From JBFJKD01 sp041601945 (GTDB lineage: Bacteria; Pseudomonadota; Gammaproteobacteria; Pseudomonadales; Porticoccaceae): 19,623 nucleotides of DNA. How positions within the stretch are numbered: the stretch's first letter is position 1; the number at the start of each line of letters is the position of its first letter. The DNA lies in the NCBI GenBank assembly GCA_041601945.1, contig JBFIHG010000042.1, forward strand, positions 1 through 19,623, written 5' to 3'. The position numbers and the translations under genes were made by a program. Under the pieces are notes generated by a model. The model was not told the DNA's origin. It did not search any database and saw only the letters and a list, made by a program, of their open reading frames with translations. Positions 7,090-14,406 of this stretch are shown here, piece by piece.

Positions 7090-8684
7090 AAGCGAATACT
7101 CTGGTGCGCGTGGGGCTGGTTGTCGCCTTTGGAATCGCCACTACTGGTCTGATAGAGCGGTGCAATGTGCGTCGCATAGTGTTGTAACAAGCTGTCGCGC
7201 CGCAGTCGGCCGTTGGCGGTGAGTTGATTGTTGTCTACGCAAAAAGGCTCGTCTGCGCTTAGCCAGCGCACAATACGCGCGTAATCGGGTAAATGGTTGT
7301 TGGCGCGAAGTACGGCGGCGTCCATACCCTGGGCACACACGCCGGGCCGGGCGACCAGAACCGCACCGCACCAGGGTTGCGCATCGCCAAACACCCACGC
7401 CTGGGCAATTTCTGGTTGCAGACACAACTCGCTCTCTACCCACTCCGGCGCGATATTGCGTCCGTAGGAACTGATCAAGAGATTCTTTTTGCGGCCTGTC
7501 ACAGTGACGAAACCGTGCTCGTTCACGCTGCCAAGATCGCCGGTAAATATCGGGCCCTGGTGGAGTGGTTCGCCGAGGTATCCCAGAAAGCCTTCGCCCG
7601 AGACAATCAACTCCTGGTCATCAGCTACGCTAATTTGCCAGTGGGGCAGACTGCGGCCGACGGTTTCGAGTGGTTCGTTATCAGAAAAGCGGCGTCGGCG
7701 GACGGTGTCGAGGCACACCACCGAAGCGCATTCAGAAAGCCCGTATCCCTGGGCGACCGGCAGGCCGCAGGCGCGGGCCTGCTGGAATAGCGCGGAAGGT
7801 ACGCGACTACCGCCAACGGCGACCAGTTTCAGAGAGGGAAAACGGCGCTTATTAGTAGCGCACCAGGCAAGCAGTTCGCGCAACATTTCCGGCAGTAGAA
7901 TCATGGACTCCGGTGCGTATCTGTCGATACTCGCGGCCAGCAGGTCGGGGTCAAAACGGCTGGACCCAAGTAACCCAGTCAGTTGTGTCGGCAGTACAAT
8001 CAGTTCGCCCTCCGCAAGCAGCGTACTCCAGACGCCGGCGACATTCTCCAGCAACACCGACAGGGGCAGCACACACAGATGACGGCGAATGTGCCGGGAA
8101 TGTAGCAGGTCACTCAGAGCCAACGCCGTGCGGTATTGACTGGCGTGACCGAGGCACACGCCCCTGGGCTGTCCCGTAGTGCCAGAGGTGAAGGTGATTT
8201 TTTCGGTGCCAGCGTGAAACATCACCGGGGCAGCCGTGTGGTTGTAACCGATACGTATCGCCCGCGTGAACATCTCGTCCATGGACGGTAAGTCTGTATC
8301 GAGCTCCGCGCTTCGGCTATCGACGTCATAACCAAGGGCCTGCAGACGGGCTGGATTGTCGCTTAAGATCGCGTCGATTCCGGCTTGGGTACAAAGGTGT
8401 ACAAATTGCTGGTGGGTAAAAAAATCCGGTAACGGAACCAGAGCAATGCCCGCGTGCTGTGCGGCGAGGTCGGCAACAATCCACTCTGCGGAATTGGGCA
8501 GCATCAGGCCGAGGCAACGCACGCGGTGACGGCGCAGGCAGGCGGCAGTGTGCTCGACCTGCGACCACAACTGCCGCCACGATAGCTCCGTTGCTTCGTT
8601 GGAATTCCCGCTAAGCGTGTGCACAACAGTCGCGTCGCCGCGTTGTTGTGCGCTTTGGCGAATACGCATCAGGAGTTCATTCAT
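7086..8684 (-). CDS. AMP-forming acyl-CoA synthetase/AMP-ligase family protein
   Basis: A member of the ANL superfamily, 532 residues from the chosen start. The phosphate loop TFTSGTTGQPRG is at about 164-175, the A5 motif GYGLSEC at about 313-319, FTGDLG (A7) at about 380-385 and the hinge motif GRKKNLLISSYGRN at about 397-410. The C-terminal A10 motif reads LTANGRLRR, with Arg (about 493) where the adenylation lysine normally stands. It probably activates a carboxylic acid, perhaps a fatty acid. ATG at 8684 gives an ATGA overlap with the upstream gene; a GTG at 8696 would add four residues. It ends in an ATGA overlap with the di-iron oxidase gene. No carrier protein gene is seen in the cluster, so whether the acyl group passes to CoA, ACP or directly to an acceptor is open. 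Confidence 0.9.
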   Translation of the reverse strand: MNELLMRIRQSAQQRGDATVVHTLSGNSNEATELSWRQLWSQVEHTAACLRRHRVRCLGLMLPNSAEWIVADLAAQHAGIALVPLPDFFTHQQFVHLCTQAGIDAILSDNPARLQALGYDVDSRSAELDTDLPSMDEMFTRAIRIGYNHTAAPVMFHAGTEKITFTSGTTGQPRGVCLGHASQYRTALALSDLLHSRHIRRHLCVLPLSVLLENVAGVWSTLLAEGELIVLPTQLTGLLGSSRFDPDLLAASIDRYAPESMILLPEMLRELLAWCATNKRRFPSLKLVAVGGSRVPSALFQQARACGLPVAQGYGLSECASVVCLDTVRRRRFSDNEPLETVGRSLPHWQISVADDQELIVSGEGFLGYLGEPLHQGPIFTGDLGSVNEHGFVTVTGRKKNLLISSYGRNIAPEWVESELCLQPEIAQAWVFGDAQPWCGAVLVARPGVCAQGMDAAVLRANNHLPDYARIVRWLSADEPFCVDNNQLTANGRLRRDSLLQHYATHIAPLYQTSSGDSKGDNQPHAHQSIRL

Positions 8685-9373
8685 TTTGTTGAGCACATAG
8701 GTAAGTCAATCAGGTCGTCCAGCAACGGCGCTAAACGGGTGTTGATCTCGGCTAGCTCCGGATCTTGTGTAAGGGCTTTGTGGCAGGCGGCGACCGATGT
8801 AACCAGTACGGTACTGGGTCGCTGGTAGTAACTGCCCCAGTGCTGATAGCCACCGGTAAGACGGGTCTTGTCGGCGCGTACCACCGGTGTTACCGGAAAT
8901 TTGAGTTTGTTGAACAGGTTTTGCACGCCGGGGGTCGCATTGCAGATCACCCAGCGGTAATTTTGGTGGGTCAATAACTGACACAGGGCGGCAAACAACA
9001 GTGCGCCGGTGCCGGGCCGCATCACCGCCAGATTGCCGATTTCCGCAATATCGTCGCCGTTCACTGGTTGGCGCTCAGCGCCAGCAATCACCTGGTCGAC
9101 ACGGGCATCAAGGTACTGTTGGACAAATAACGGTTCCATTGTCGCGCTACGAATACCCACCGCGCCCAGCAGGCGATCGCCGTTGCACAGCGCCAGTAAC
9201 ACCGGGGCGAACTGCGTGACTTGTGCCTGATATACCTTGCGAAACACGTTGGCAATAAATTTTTCCACCTCGCCGCGGCGCGGGTGAGCGCGCCCGGCGA
9301 TTAAAAAATACGCGCGCGAACCATCCTGTGGGTTGAACCGTCTTACACTGCGGGCCAGTTGCAGGTCTGGCAT
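8681..9373 (-). CDS. Thermostable hemolysin family protein, GNAT-like putative acyltransferase
   Basis: A 230-residue protein of the family named after Vibrio thermostable delta-hemolysin (Pfam T_hemolysin). It has no signal peptide or membrane segment, so a secreted toxin role is not supported here. The N-terminal half reads like a GNAT/autoinducer-synthase fold: VFRKVYQAQV (43-52), a strand-rich segment ending in GAVGIRSA (70-77), QQYLD (85-89) and EIGNLAV (111-117), resembling the E-x-x-R-F/L-x-V motif of LuxI-type acyl-homoserine-lactone synthases. It is the first gene of the run. ATG at 9373 has GAGG seven bases upstream, partly in a hairpin. Beside an acyl ligase, an acyl transfer to an amine or amino acid is a reasonable guess. 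Confidence 0.85.
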   Translation of the reverse strand: MPDLQLARSVRRFNPQDGSRAYFLIAGRAHPRRGEVEKFIANVFRKVYQAQVTQFAPVLLALCNGDRLLGAVGIRSATMEPLFVQQYLDARVDQVIAGAERQPVNGDDIAEIGNLAVMRPGTGALLFAALCQLLTHQNYRWVICNATPGVQNLFNKLKFPVTPVVRADKTRLTGGYQHWGSYYQRPSTVLVTSVAACHKALTQDPELAEINTRLAPLLDDLIDLPMCSTK

Positions 9374-9380
9374 ACGGACA

Positions 9381-9396
9381 CCTCGGTTTTTCGAGG
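9381..9396 (-). promoter_or_regulatory. RBS-sequestering hairpin in the leader of the seven-gene operon
   Basis: On the minus strand CCTCG-AAAAAC-CGAGG forms a 5-bp stem whose 3' arm contains the GAGG Shine-Dalgarno of the T_hemolysin-family gene. Folding would hide the ribosome site and opening would expose it. The stem is short, so the effect may be modest. Confidence 0.45.
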
Positions 9397-9401
9397 AATG
9401 C

Positions 9402-9434
9402 AGATTAACCGGCGTGCCTTAACGAAGGCTTAAC
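9402..9434 (-). promoter_or_regulatory. PmrA/QseB-like box and candidate promoter of the seven-gene operon
   Basis: A direct repeat CTTAAC-GAAGG-CTTAAC occupies 9418-9434, an exact 11-bp periodicity. The consensus for PmrA/QseB regulators is (C/T)TTAA(G/T)-N5-(C/T)TTAA(G/T), so both cores and the spacing match while the sixth base deviates. More TTAA elements flank it: ATTAAC at 9404-9409 and CTTAAA at 9449-9454. A minus-strand -10-like TAATCT (9407-9402) lies ten bases downstream of the repeat, so the box would sit about where the -35 belongs, fitting an activator. The operon's own response regulator is of this family, making it the natural candidate ligand. Confidence 0.55.
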
Positions 9435-9499
9435 GCTGCGGATGGTGACTTAAAGGCATGCGCCGGGTGTTGTGGTCGCGCTGGCAACTGGCAGTCAGG

Positions 9500-11023
9500 T
9501 CAGTCGTCGCTGGATACTGCCCCGGTGCCCAGGGCGACATTTAGTTCGGCGCTCAGTTGCCGCGCCTGTTGGCGGCTGAGGTTTTCGCCGATGCGTACGG
9601 TCCCGCCATTTTTGAGCATTAAATTCAGGGTGAATAACTCATAATGTTTACCACCTGCTTGCAGTGATCCGGCGGATTTGCTGGTTACCGATAGAATGTC
9701 ATGATAGGGGATGTTGCGAGTTTTTGTTGCCGACAAGGTTTTGACGTGGACTTCGAGTGTTGGCTTGGTCAGGCGCAGGTGGTGATGGCGAATACGACTG
9801 CGCACCGTGAAAAAGGAGATCAGCAACCCGATGCAGGCAAACAAAATTCCCGCCCCCAAAAATATTAATTCATTTTCCAGGTAGCCTATAAAGTAACCCA
9901 TTCCGACACCAAACAGCATAAAAATTACTCCCATCAATAATCCGGCGCGAAAATTAATGCGTGCGTTTGCGCCAACAATTTCAAACGGGGCGGCGCGGTT
10001 GATGGGCAACAGGTTTTGGTGGGTTACATTTTTTGTGTTGAGCGCAGTGTCCGTAGCAGTTTTGGTGGCGAGCTCGCTGTGACTGGTTTTCCGGACGTGA
10101 TTTTCTCGCGCAATAGAATGACGCAGTGCCCCGTCCGCGTTAACGCCAGTTGGAAATACCGGTATGTCCACCTGTCGATCGAGATCAACGCCCGCAACGT
10201 CTGCTACAACCTGCAATGTCCAGGCGTAATAGCTGCGGTCGGGTAATTCCGACGACGGGAGTTGTTCTGGAACTTCAAACAAAAAATTGACGGTGGTCGA
10301 GCGACGACTTTGTAAGGGTTTGAAGTTGTGTGATTCCTGCCAGTGAATACTTTGTGAAGACGATTTGCCACTACGGGAGTGGTGCAGGCAGTTGAGTGTG
10401 ACGGTGACGAACGTATGTGCGGGCAAGGGCGCGGCCAGATGTATCGTGCCCGCTACGTCTCCGCCGATGGCGCCGGGGTAGGGATTGAGCGTGACAGTCA
10501 GCGGGCCGAAGCGCCGCCACTCACGGGTTTTGCGCACTGCCCAGTACAGTAATACCAGCCCGACGATGGGAAACATCAGCGCCAATAAAATGGCCTGATT
10601 TCCCTGGTCCAGTTCACGAGGAATGATGAACAGGATCGGTGCCGACACCAGATTCCAGAACAGGGCGAAACCCCATATCAGACCCCCGGTCATTGCGAAG
10701 CTGTCGCGAACCACCGCAGAGGCCCAGGCCTTACGTGCCAGCCATGCCGTATCGCTATCAAGCATATCCAGATCATCTGTCGGTGCTTTCAACCCCATAT
10801 AAACCAGGCCTGTGCCCACCACAGAAAATACCAGGCCGACGATACTGGCCGCGATCAATGCTTCGAGGGCGTCCCCGGAAAGACGCGCAGGAGCCCACAG
10901 GCGGGGTAACTCAGGAACGGCTTTGAATAGTAAAAGCCCCACACCGGGTAGCGCAAAAAATAAGCCAAAAATACTGAGGAAAACCTTGCCATAGCGTTGT
11001 TTTTTCCTGGGCGTGACAGACAC
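9500..11023 (-). CDS. Unrecognised six-helix membrane protein with a central beta-rich domain
   Basis: 507 residues; I do not recognise a named family. Predicted membrane segments lie at about 13-33, 54-77, 109-136, 143-162, 358-380 and 384-406. Between the fourth and fifth is a soluble region (about 175-345): a beta-rich part (TVTLNPYPGAIGGDVAGTI at about 176-194, then FEVPEQLP, YYAWTLQVVAD and VDIPVF) reminiscent of an arrestin-like beta sandwich, followed by a polar, probably disordered linker (about 296-340). A C-terminal soluble domain (about 407-507) follows. GTG start at 11023 with AGAGG eight bases upstream. It ends 126 bp before the seven-gene operon on the same strand, with the TTAA repeat in the gap, so it is probably a separate unit. 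Function unknown. Confidence 0.75.
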   Translation of the reverse strand: MSVTPRKKQRYGKVFLSIFGLFFALPGVGLLLFKAVPELPRLWAPARLSGDALEALIAASIVGLVFSVVGTGLVYMGLKAPTDDLDMLDSDTAWLARKAWASAVVRDSFAMTGGLIWGFALFWNLVSAPILFIIPRELDQGNQAILLALMFPIVGLVLLYWAVRKTREWRRFGPLTVTLNPYPGAIGGDVAGTIHLAAPLPAHTFVTVTLNCLHHSRSGKSSSQSIHWQESHNFKPLQSRRSTTVNFLFEVPEQLPSSELPDRSYYAWTLQVVADVAGVDLDRQVDIPVFPTGVNADGALRHSIARENHVRKTSHSELATKTATDTALNTKNVTHQNLLPINRAAPFEIVGANARINFRAGLLMGVIFMLFGVGMGYFIGYLENELIFLGAGILFACIGLLISFFTVRSRIRHHHLRLTKPTLEVHVKTLSATKTRNIPYHDILSVTSKSAGSLQAGGKHYELFTLNLMLKNGGTVRIGENLSRQQARQLSAELNVALGTGAVSSDD

Positions 11024-11098
11024 TATCTACCTCTTATAATTTTTTTGGTGTGCTATTTATTCCGGGGGTATGGTTGCCCCATGGCCGACATCTGCCTT

Positions 11099-11117
11099 GC
11101 CCTTGGCGCTTAAGGGC
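11099..11117. other. Inverted repeat in the divergent intergenic region 11024-11293
   Basis: GCCCTT (11099-11104) and AAGGGC (11112-11117) form a perfect 6-bp dyad around a 7-base centre. It lies between the divergent membrane-protein and monooxygenase genes, so an operator is possible. An AT-rich stretch (11141-11175) with AATAAT at 11170-11175 could hold the monooxygenase promoter, but I find no matching -35. Confidence 0.25.
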
Positions 11118-11293
11118 TGCCAGTGCTTAGGCGCGCCCATGATACATATCAATTGTTTGCTCAATTTTGAATAATCGATGGTACAGGAAAGTGGGTGCGG
11201 TGCCGACTTTGGGATAGACTTTACCGCTACGCAATAATCCAGTTAGTCAGGTGCTTGCACCCCGTACATTCAACCGAATACGCAGGAGCGTCC

Positions 11294-12796
11294 ATGAGTA
11301 GTCACGGTCAGCATACGCAGGTACATTCCAGTTGGGCCAAAGAACAGCGTCAGCCACGCATTGCCATTGTCGGCGCGGGGCTATCGGGTATCGGTGCGGT
11401 CATTAAATTGCGGGAAGCCGGTTACACGGATCTGGTGGTCTATGAGAAGGCGGACAGAATTGGTGGTACCTGGCGAGACAATCATTACCCAGGTCTGTCC
11501 TGCGATGTTCCGTCCTACTGGTATTCCTATTCGTTCGAACCAAATTCAGACTGGACCCATCGCTTTTCCTATGGGCCGGAAATTCTGCGCTACATCGACC
11601 ATGTTGCCGAAAAATACGATGTCATGTCTGTGGTGAAGTTAAACAGTCCGGTGACCGAGCTGAAATACCTTGGCCCAAACTGGCAGTTACAGGCGGAGGG
11701 TCACGCGCCGCAGTTGTACGACTTCGTGATTTCCGCCACCGGAATATTGCATCACCCCGCCTATCCCGACATTCCCGGGCTGGACTCGTTTCAGGGTCCG
11801 ATGTTCCACACCGCCCGCTGGGATGACTCGGTGCCCCTCGCCGGTAAACGGGTGGGTATTATCGGCACCGGCTCAACCGCGGCGCAAATTGTCGGTGAGA
11901 TCACAAAAAATGTGGGGCATATGACGGTGTTTCAACGCACGCCCCACTGGATGGCGCCCCTCCCGCAGAAAAAATATAGTGCGGCCTGGAAAGGGTTTTT
12001 GCGTACGTTCCCGCAATTGCATAAGGTGCTTAGCTGGTTTTACAAACGCTTGATGCTCACGACATTCGCCAGGGCCACCGTGGGCGATATGGAGCAACAA
12101 CACAAAATAGAAAAGGCGTGTCTCAAGGCGCTCGCCGCGGGTGTGCCCGACCCAGAACTACGGGCTAAACTGACCCCCAGCTATAAAGCAACCTGCAAAC
12201 GCCTGATTTTTTGTTCAGATTTTTACCCGGCGATTAGCCGCAACAATGCGCAGTTGGTGACGGCGGGTATACAGGCGATTGAGCCGCAGGGGGTGCGCAC
12301 GAACGATGGCCAGTTGCACGAACTGGATGTGCTGGTACTGGCCACCGGCTTCAAGGTATCGGATTTTATTTTGCCGGCAAAAGTCTATGGCGAGAACAAC
12401 GTTGAATTAAGCGCAATGTGGGACGGTGCGCCGCGCGCTCACCGCGCCATGGCTATTCCCGGGTTCCCCAACTTCTGGATGCTGGAGGGGCCAACGGGGC
12501 CGGTGGGTAATCTGTCGCTAATCTCTATTACTGAAGTTCAAATCGGCTATATGATCCAGTGCCTGAATAAAATCAAGGCTGAAAAATCATCCGGTATTGT
12601 GGTCAAAAAGGCGGCGTTTGACGCGTTCAACAAGGCCATGTTTGCGGCGGTTGGCAACACCATCTGGGCTTCGGGGGGATGCGATAGCTGGTATATCGAC
12701 AAGACCGGCAAGCCTAATCTTTATCCCTGGCACCCGAGCCGTTTTTACAAGGAGATGGAGGCCCCGGATTTTTCCGAGTACGAACTGTTGAACTAA
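11294..12796 (+). CDS. Flavin-containing monooxygenase, Baeyer-Villiger type
   Basis: A 500-residue FAD- and NADPH-dependent class B monooxygenase that would insert oxygen next to a carbonyl or oxidise a heteroatom. The FAD-binding motif GAGLSGIG is at 27-34; the conserved GGTWRDNHYPGLSCD at 57-71 and the Baeyer-Villiger signature FQGPMFHTARWD at 166-177 are both intact; the NADPH-binding motif GTGSTA is at 191-196. The start is ATG at 11294, with GGAG five bases upstream; an in-frame GTG at 11195 would add 33 residues unlike the family. It is convergent with the 73-residue unknown gene, beyond which lies a membrane di-iron desaturase-type enzyme. The substrate (ketone, steroid-like or aliphatic) is not predictable. 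Confidence 0.93.
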   Translation: MSSHGQHTQVHSSWAKEQRQPRIAIVGAGLSGIGAVIKLREAGYTDLVVYEKADRIGGTWRDNHYPGLSCDVPSYWYSYSFEPNSDWTHRFSYGPEILRYIDHVAEKYDVMSVVKLNSPVTELKYLGPNWQLQAEGHAPQLYDFVISATGILHHPAYPDIPGLDSFQGPMFHTARWDDSVPLAGKRVGIIGTGSTAAQIVGEITKNVGHMTVFQRTPHWMAPLPQKKYSAAWKGFLRTFPQLHKVLSWFYKRLMLTTFARATVGDMEQQHKIEKACLKALAAGVPDPELRAKLTPSYKATCKRLIFCSDFYPAISRNNAQLVTAGIQAIEPQGVRTNDGQLHELDVLVLATGFKVSDFILPAKVYGENNVELSAMWDGAPRAHRAMAIPGFPNFWMLEGPTGPVGNLSLISITEVQIGYMIQCLNKIKAEKSSGIVVKKAAFDAFNKAMFAAVGNTIWASGGCDSWYIDKTGKPNLYPWHPSRFYKEMEAPDFSEYELLN

Positions 12797-12799
12797 CAG

Positions 12800-12812
12800 C
12801 GGGGAAACCCCG
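12800..12812. terminator. Small hairpin between convergent genes
   Basis: CGGGG-AAA-CCCCG lies four bases after the monooxygenase stop and nine bases before the end of the convergent small gene. It could help end transcription from both sides, but there is no U-tract on either strand. Confidence 0.35.
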
Positions 12813-12821
12813 GAAGGGAAG

Positions 12822-13043
12822 CTAACAGCCGCGGGTAACCACCGGGTCGTCGTCGTTTAATGACTCCACCAGATATTCCAGTTCGCGGGCGACGTCGGCG
12901 CTGTCGCGGTAAGCCAAATACTGCTCCACCACGGCCTGAATAAGCGCTCTACCCATGGCGTCTACATCCATTGTGGGGCGCGTTCGAGCCTCGTCCAGAA
13001 TTTGTGCAACCGCGGTTTTAGCGTAACTGGATTCGCCCGACAT
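12822..13043 (-). CDS. Small conserved-looking protein of unknown function (73 residues)
   Basis: I do not recognise a family. The product is short, helical in appearance and acidic overall: a helix at about 6-20, one at about 27-46 (DAMGRALIQAVVEQYLAYRD), one at about 49-62 (ARELEYLVESLNDDD) and a C-terminal Cys. It has no signal or membrane segment. The start is ATG at 13043, five bases after a strong GGAAGGG site; an in-frame TTG at 13121 would add 26 residues but lacks comparable support. It is on the same strand as the desaturase-type gene but separated from it by 188 bp that include a large hairpin, so it probably has its own promoter. Confidence 0.6.
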   Translation of the reverse strand: MSGESSYAKTAVAQILDEARTRPTMDVDAMGRALIQAVVEQYLAYRDSADVARELEYLVESLNDDDPVVTRGC

Positions 13044-13193
13044 ATTGACCCTTCCCCTGGCAGGTTTAAAAAACAATTGGTGAGAGATGTTAGCCAGTAA
13101 CTGTGGCGACGGTTTTGACAACGATCAACTGACGTCGATTTACGCGCATGGCCTTGATTGTGTTATGTGCCGGCATACAGCAAGAAGGGTCGA

Positions 13194-13226
13194 GCTGCCG
13201 GTTGGTGGTCGTGCCACTCCGGCAGC
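13194..13226 (-). terminator. Strong stem-loop just after the desaturase-type gene
   Basis: GCTGCCGG (13194-13201) and CCGGCAGC (13219-13226) form a perfect 8-bp stem, and the 17-base loop contains a further GTGG/CCAC pairing. It begins six bases after the minus-strand stop at 13232. No U-tract follows, so it may be a 3'-end-protecting structure or a Rho-assisted terminator. Confidence 0.45.
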
Positions 13227-13231
13227 CCGAA

Positions 13232-14140
13232 TCAGGTGCTTGCCTGATCGTGGAAGTGCCGGTGGGACTCGATATTCGATGGCTCCAGGCCAAACGCCGT
13301 TTGTATGCTGAGATTGTGCTGGTTCAATTCGTCGTATTTTAAATACCAGACCTTGTGCATTTTATAGAACGGTATGGCCGGATACAGATGGTGGATCAGG
13401 TGGTAGTTTTGATAAACCAGCAGGGGAGTCAGCAGCCATTCCCAGCCCATACGCATGGTGGTCGCCATATAAGGCTCTTCCTGCTGGCTCACCATGGCGG
13501 GGTGGTGCGGTAAAATGACAAATACCACGGCGATCATAAACAGGGCAATGCGGGTGGGAATAAACCACAGCATTAACAATTCGTATCCGAAACCAGTCAC
13601 CAGCGCGGTAATAAACACCGCAACCAGAAGGCTGTAAAAAATAATGAGGGCCATGGCGTGTTTCTTCATCACTTTTTTGCCATTTTTTAAAAAATAATAA
13701 ATGTAATAGCCGTCAAAACAGGTCCAGCGGAATGGCACTTGCCACCACTTCGACTCGTGTTCATAAATGTCCGGGTCCTGCTGGCTGTTGGCGTGGATAT
13801 GGTGTTGGTTATGCACCCAGCGCAACAGCACCATGGGGGCGTAGGGGAAAAGAAATACCAGCGCAATCGAACCAATGCCCTCGTTGAGTAGCGGGTTGCT
13901 GGACAGCGAGCAGTGGGCGCTATCGTGGATAACGCTGAACAGGCAGTAGCTCAGCAGGCCGTTGATAATACTGCCCATCCACAGCTCAATCGTACCGTTG
14001 AGCGCGTAATGCCAGGTGGCTACCATGCCTGCAATGACCGCCACAAAAATCAACGTGGTGGGCACCGCCAGTTTGGGGGCCTGCAGGTAGGACTGAAACA
14101 AAGCTTCGCTGTTGCGGGCGGCGGTTGATTGAGTGCTCAT
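13232..14140 (-). CDS. Membrane fatty acid desaturase/hydroxylase-type di-iron enzyme
   Basis: A 302-residue integral membrane protein with the histidine boxes of the membrane fatty acid desaturase superfamily: HDSAH (72-76), HNQHH (110-114, followed by H116) and HLIHH (247-251), with an extra HH at 212-213. Hydrophobic segments lie at about 27-44, 54-71, 89-106, 161-183 and 187-210. The family includes acyl-lipid desaturases, carotenoid hydroxylases/ketolases and alkane hydroxylases; they use O2 and an electron donor at a bound di-iron centre. The short length and HxxxH first box do not settle which. ATG at 14140 with GGAG six bases upstream. It points away from argF and towards the small unknown gene. 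No ferredoxin or carotenoid gene is adjacent. Confidence 0.85.
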   Translation of the reverse strand: MSTQSTAARNSEALFQSYLQAPKLAVPTTLIFVAVIAGMVATWHYALNGTIELWMGSIINGLLSYCLFSVIHDSAHCSLSSNPLLNEGIGSIALVFLFPYAPMVLLRWVHNQHHIHANSQQDPDIYEHESKWWQVPFRWTCFDGYYIYYFLKNGKKVMKKHAMALIIFYSLLVAVFITALVTGFGYELLMLWFIPTRIALFMIAVVFVILPHHPAMVSQQEEPYMATTMRMGWEWLLTPLLVYQNYHLIHHLYPAIPFYKMHKVWYLKYDELNQHNLSIQTAFGLEPSNIESHRHFHDQAST

Positions 14141-14216
14141 TTTTTCTCCAGTATAAGCCGGCGAACAATTGTGCAGGATGAACAGTTAGGCCGGATAACG
14201 CCTGTTGCGGTGCAGG

Positions 14217-14242
14217 ATTATATACCACCAGTGGCTTGTCAA
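14217..14242 (-). promoter_or_regulatory. Candidate promoter of the desaturase-type gene with a short spacer
   Basis: On the minus strand, perfect consensus hexamers TTGACA (14242-14237) and TATAAT (14222-14217) occur 14 bp apart, 77 bp upstream of the start codon. The spacer is three bases shorter than optimal, which should weaken unaided recognition. Between this and the gene, GTGCAGGAT is repeated directly (14171-14179 and 14210-14218), and AACAG/CTGTT can pair (14181-14206). Confidence 0.45.
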
Positions 14243-14406
14243 GGCGCCCGACGGGTTCATCAATTACGGGTGGTTAGCGCGGTAAGCTGAATGCACGTGT
14301 TTTAAGGTTGCCATGTAGAGGCATCATTCTTTGCAATCAACCTGTGCGCTAGCGGATAACAACCAGCGAGCGCCGCGGGCTACGTTAGATGGGCCGATGC
14401 GGATCG

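Noticed and set aside
11195..11293. N-terminal extension of the flavin monooxygenase from GTG 11195
   Set aside because: ATG 11294 has a strong Shine-Dalgarno and places the FAD motif at the expected distance; the extension looks non-coding.
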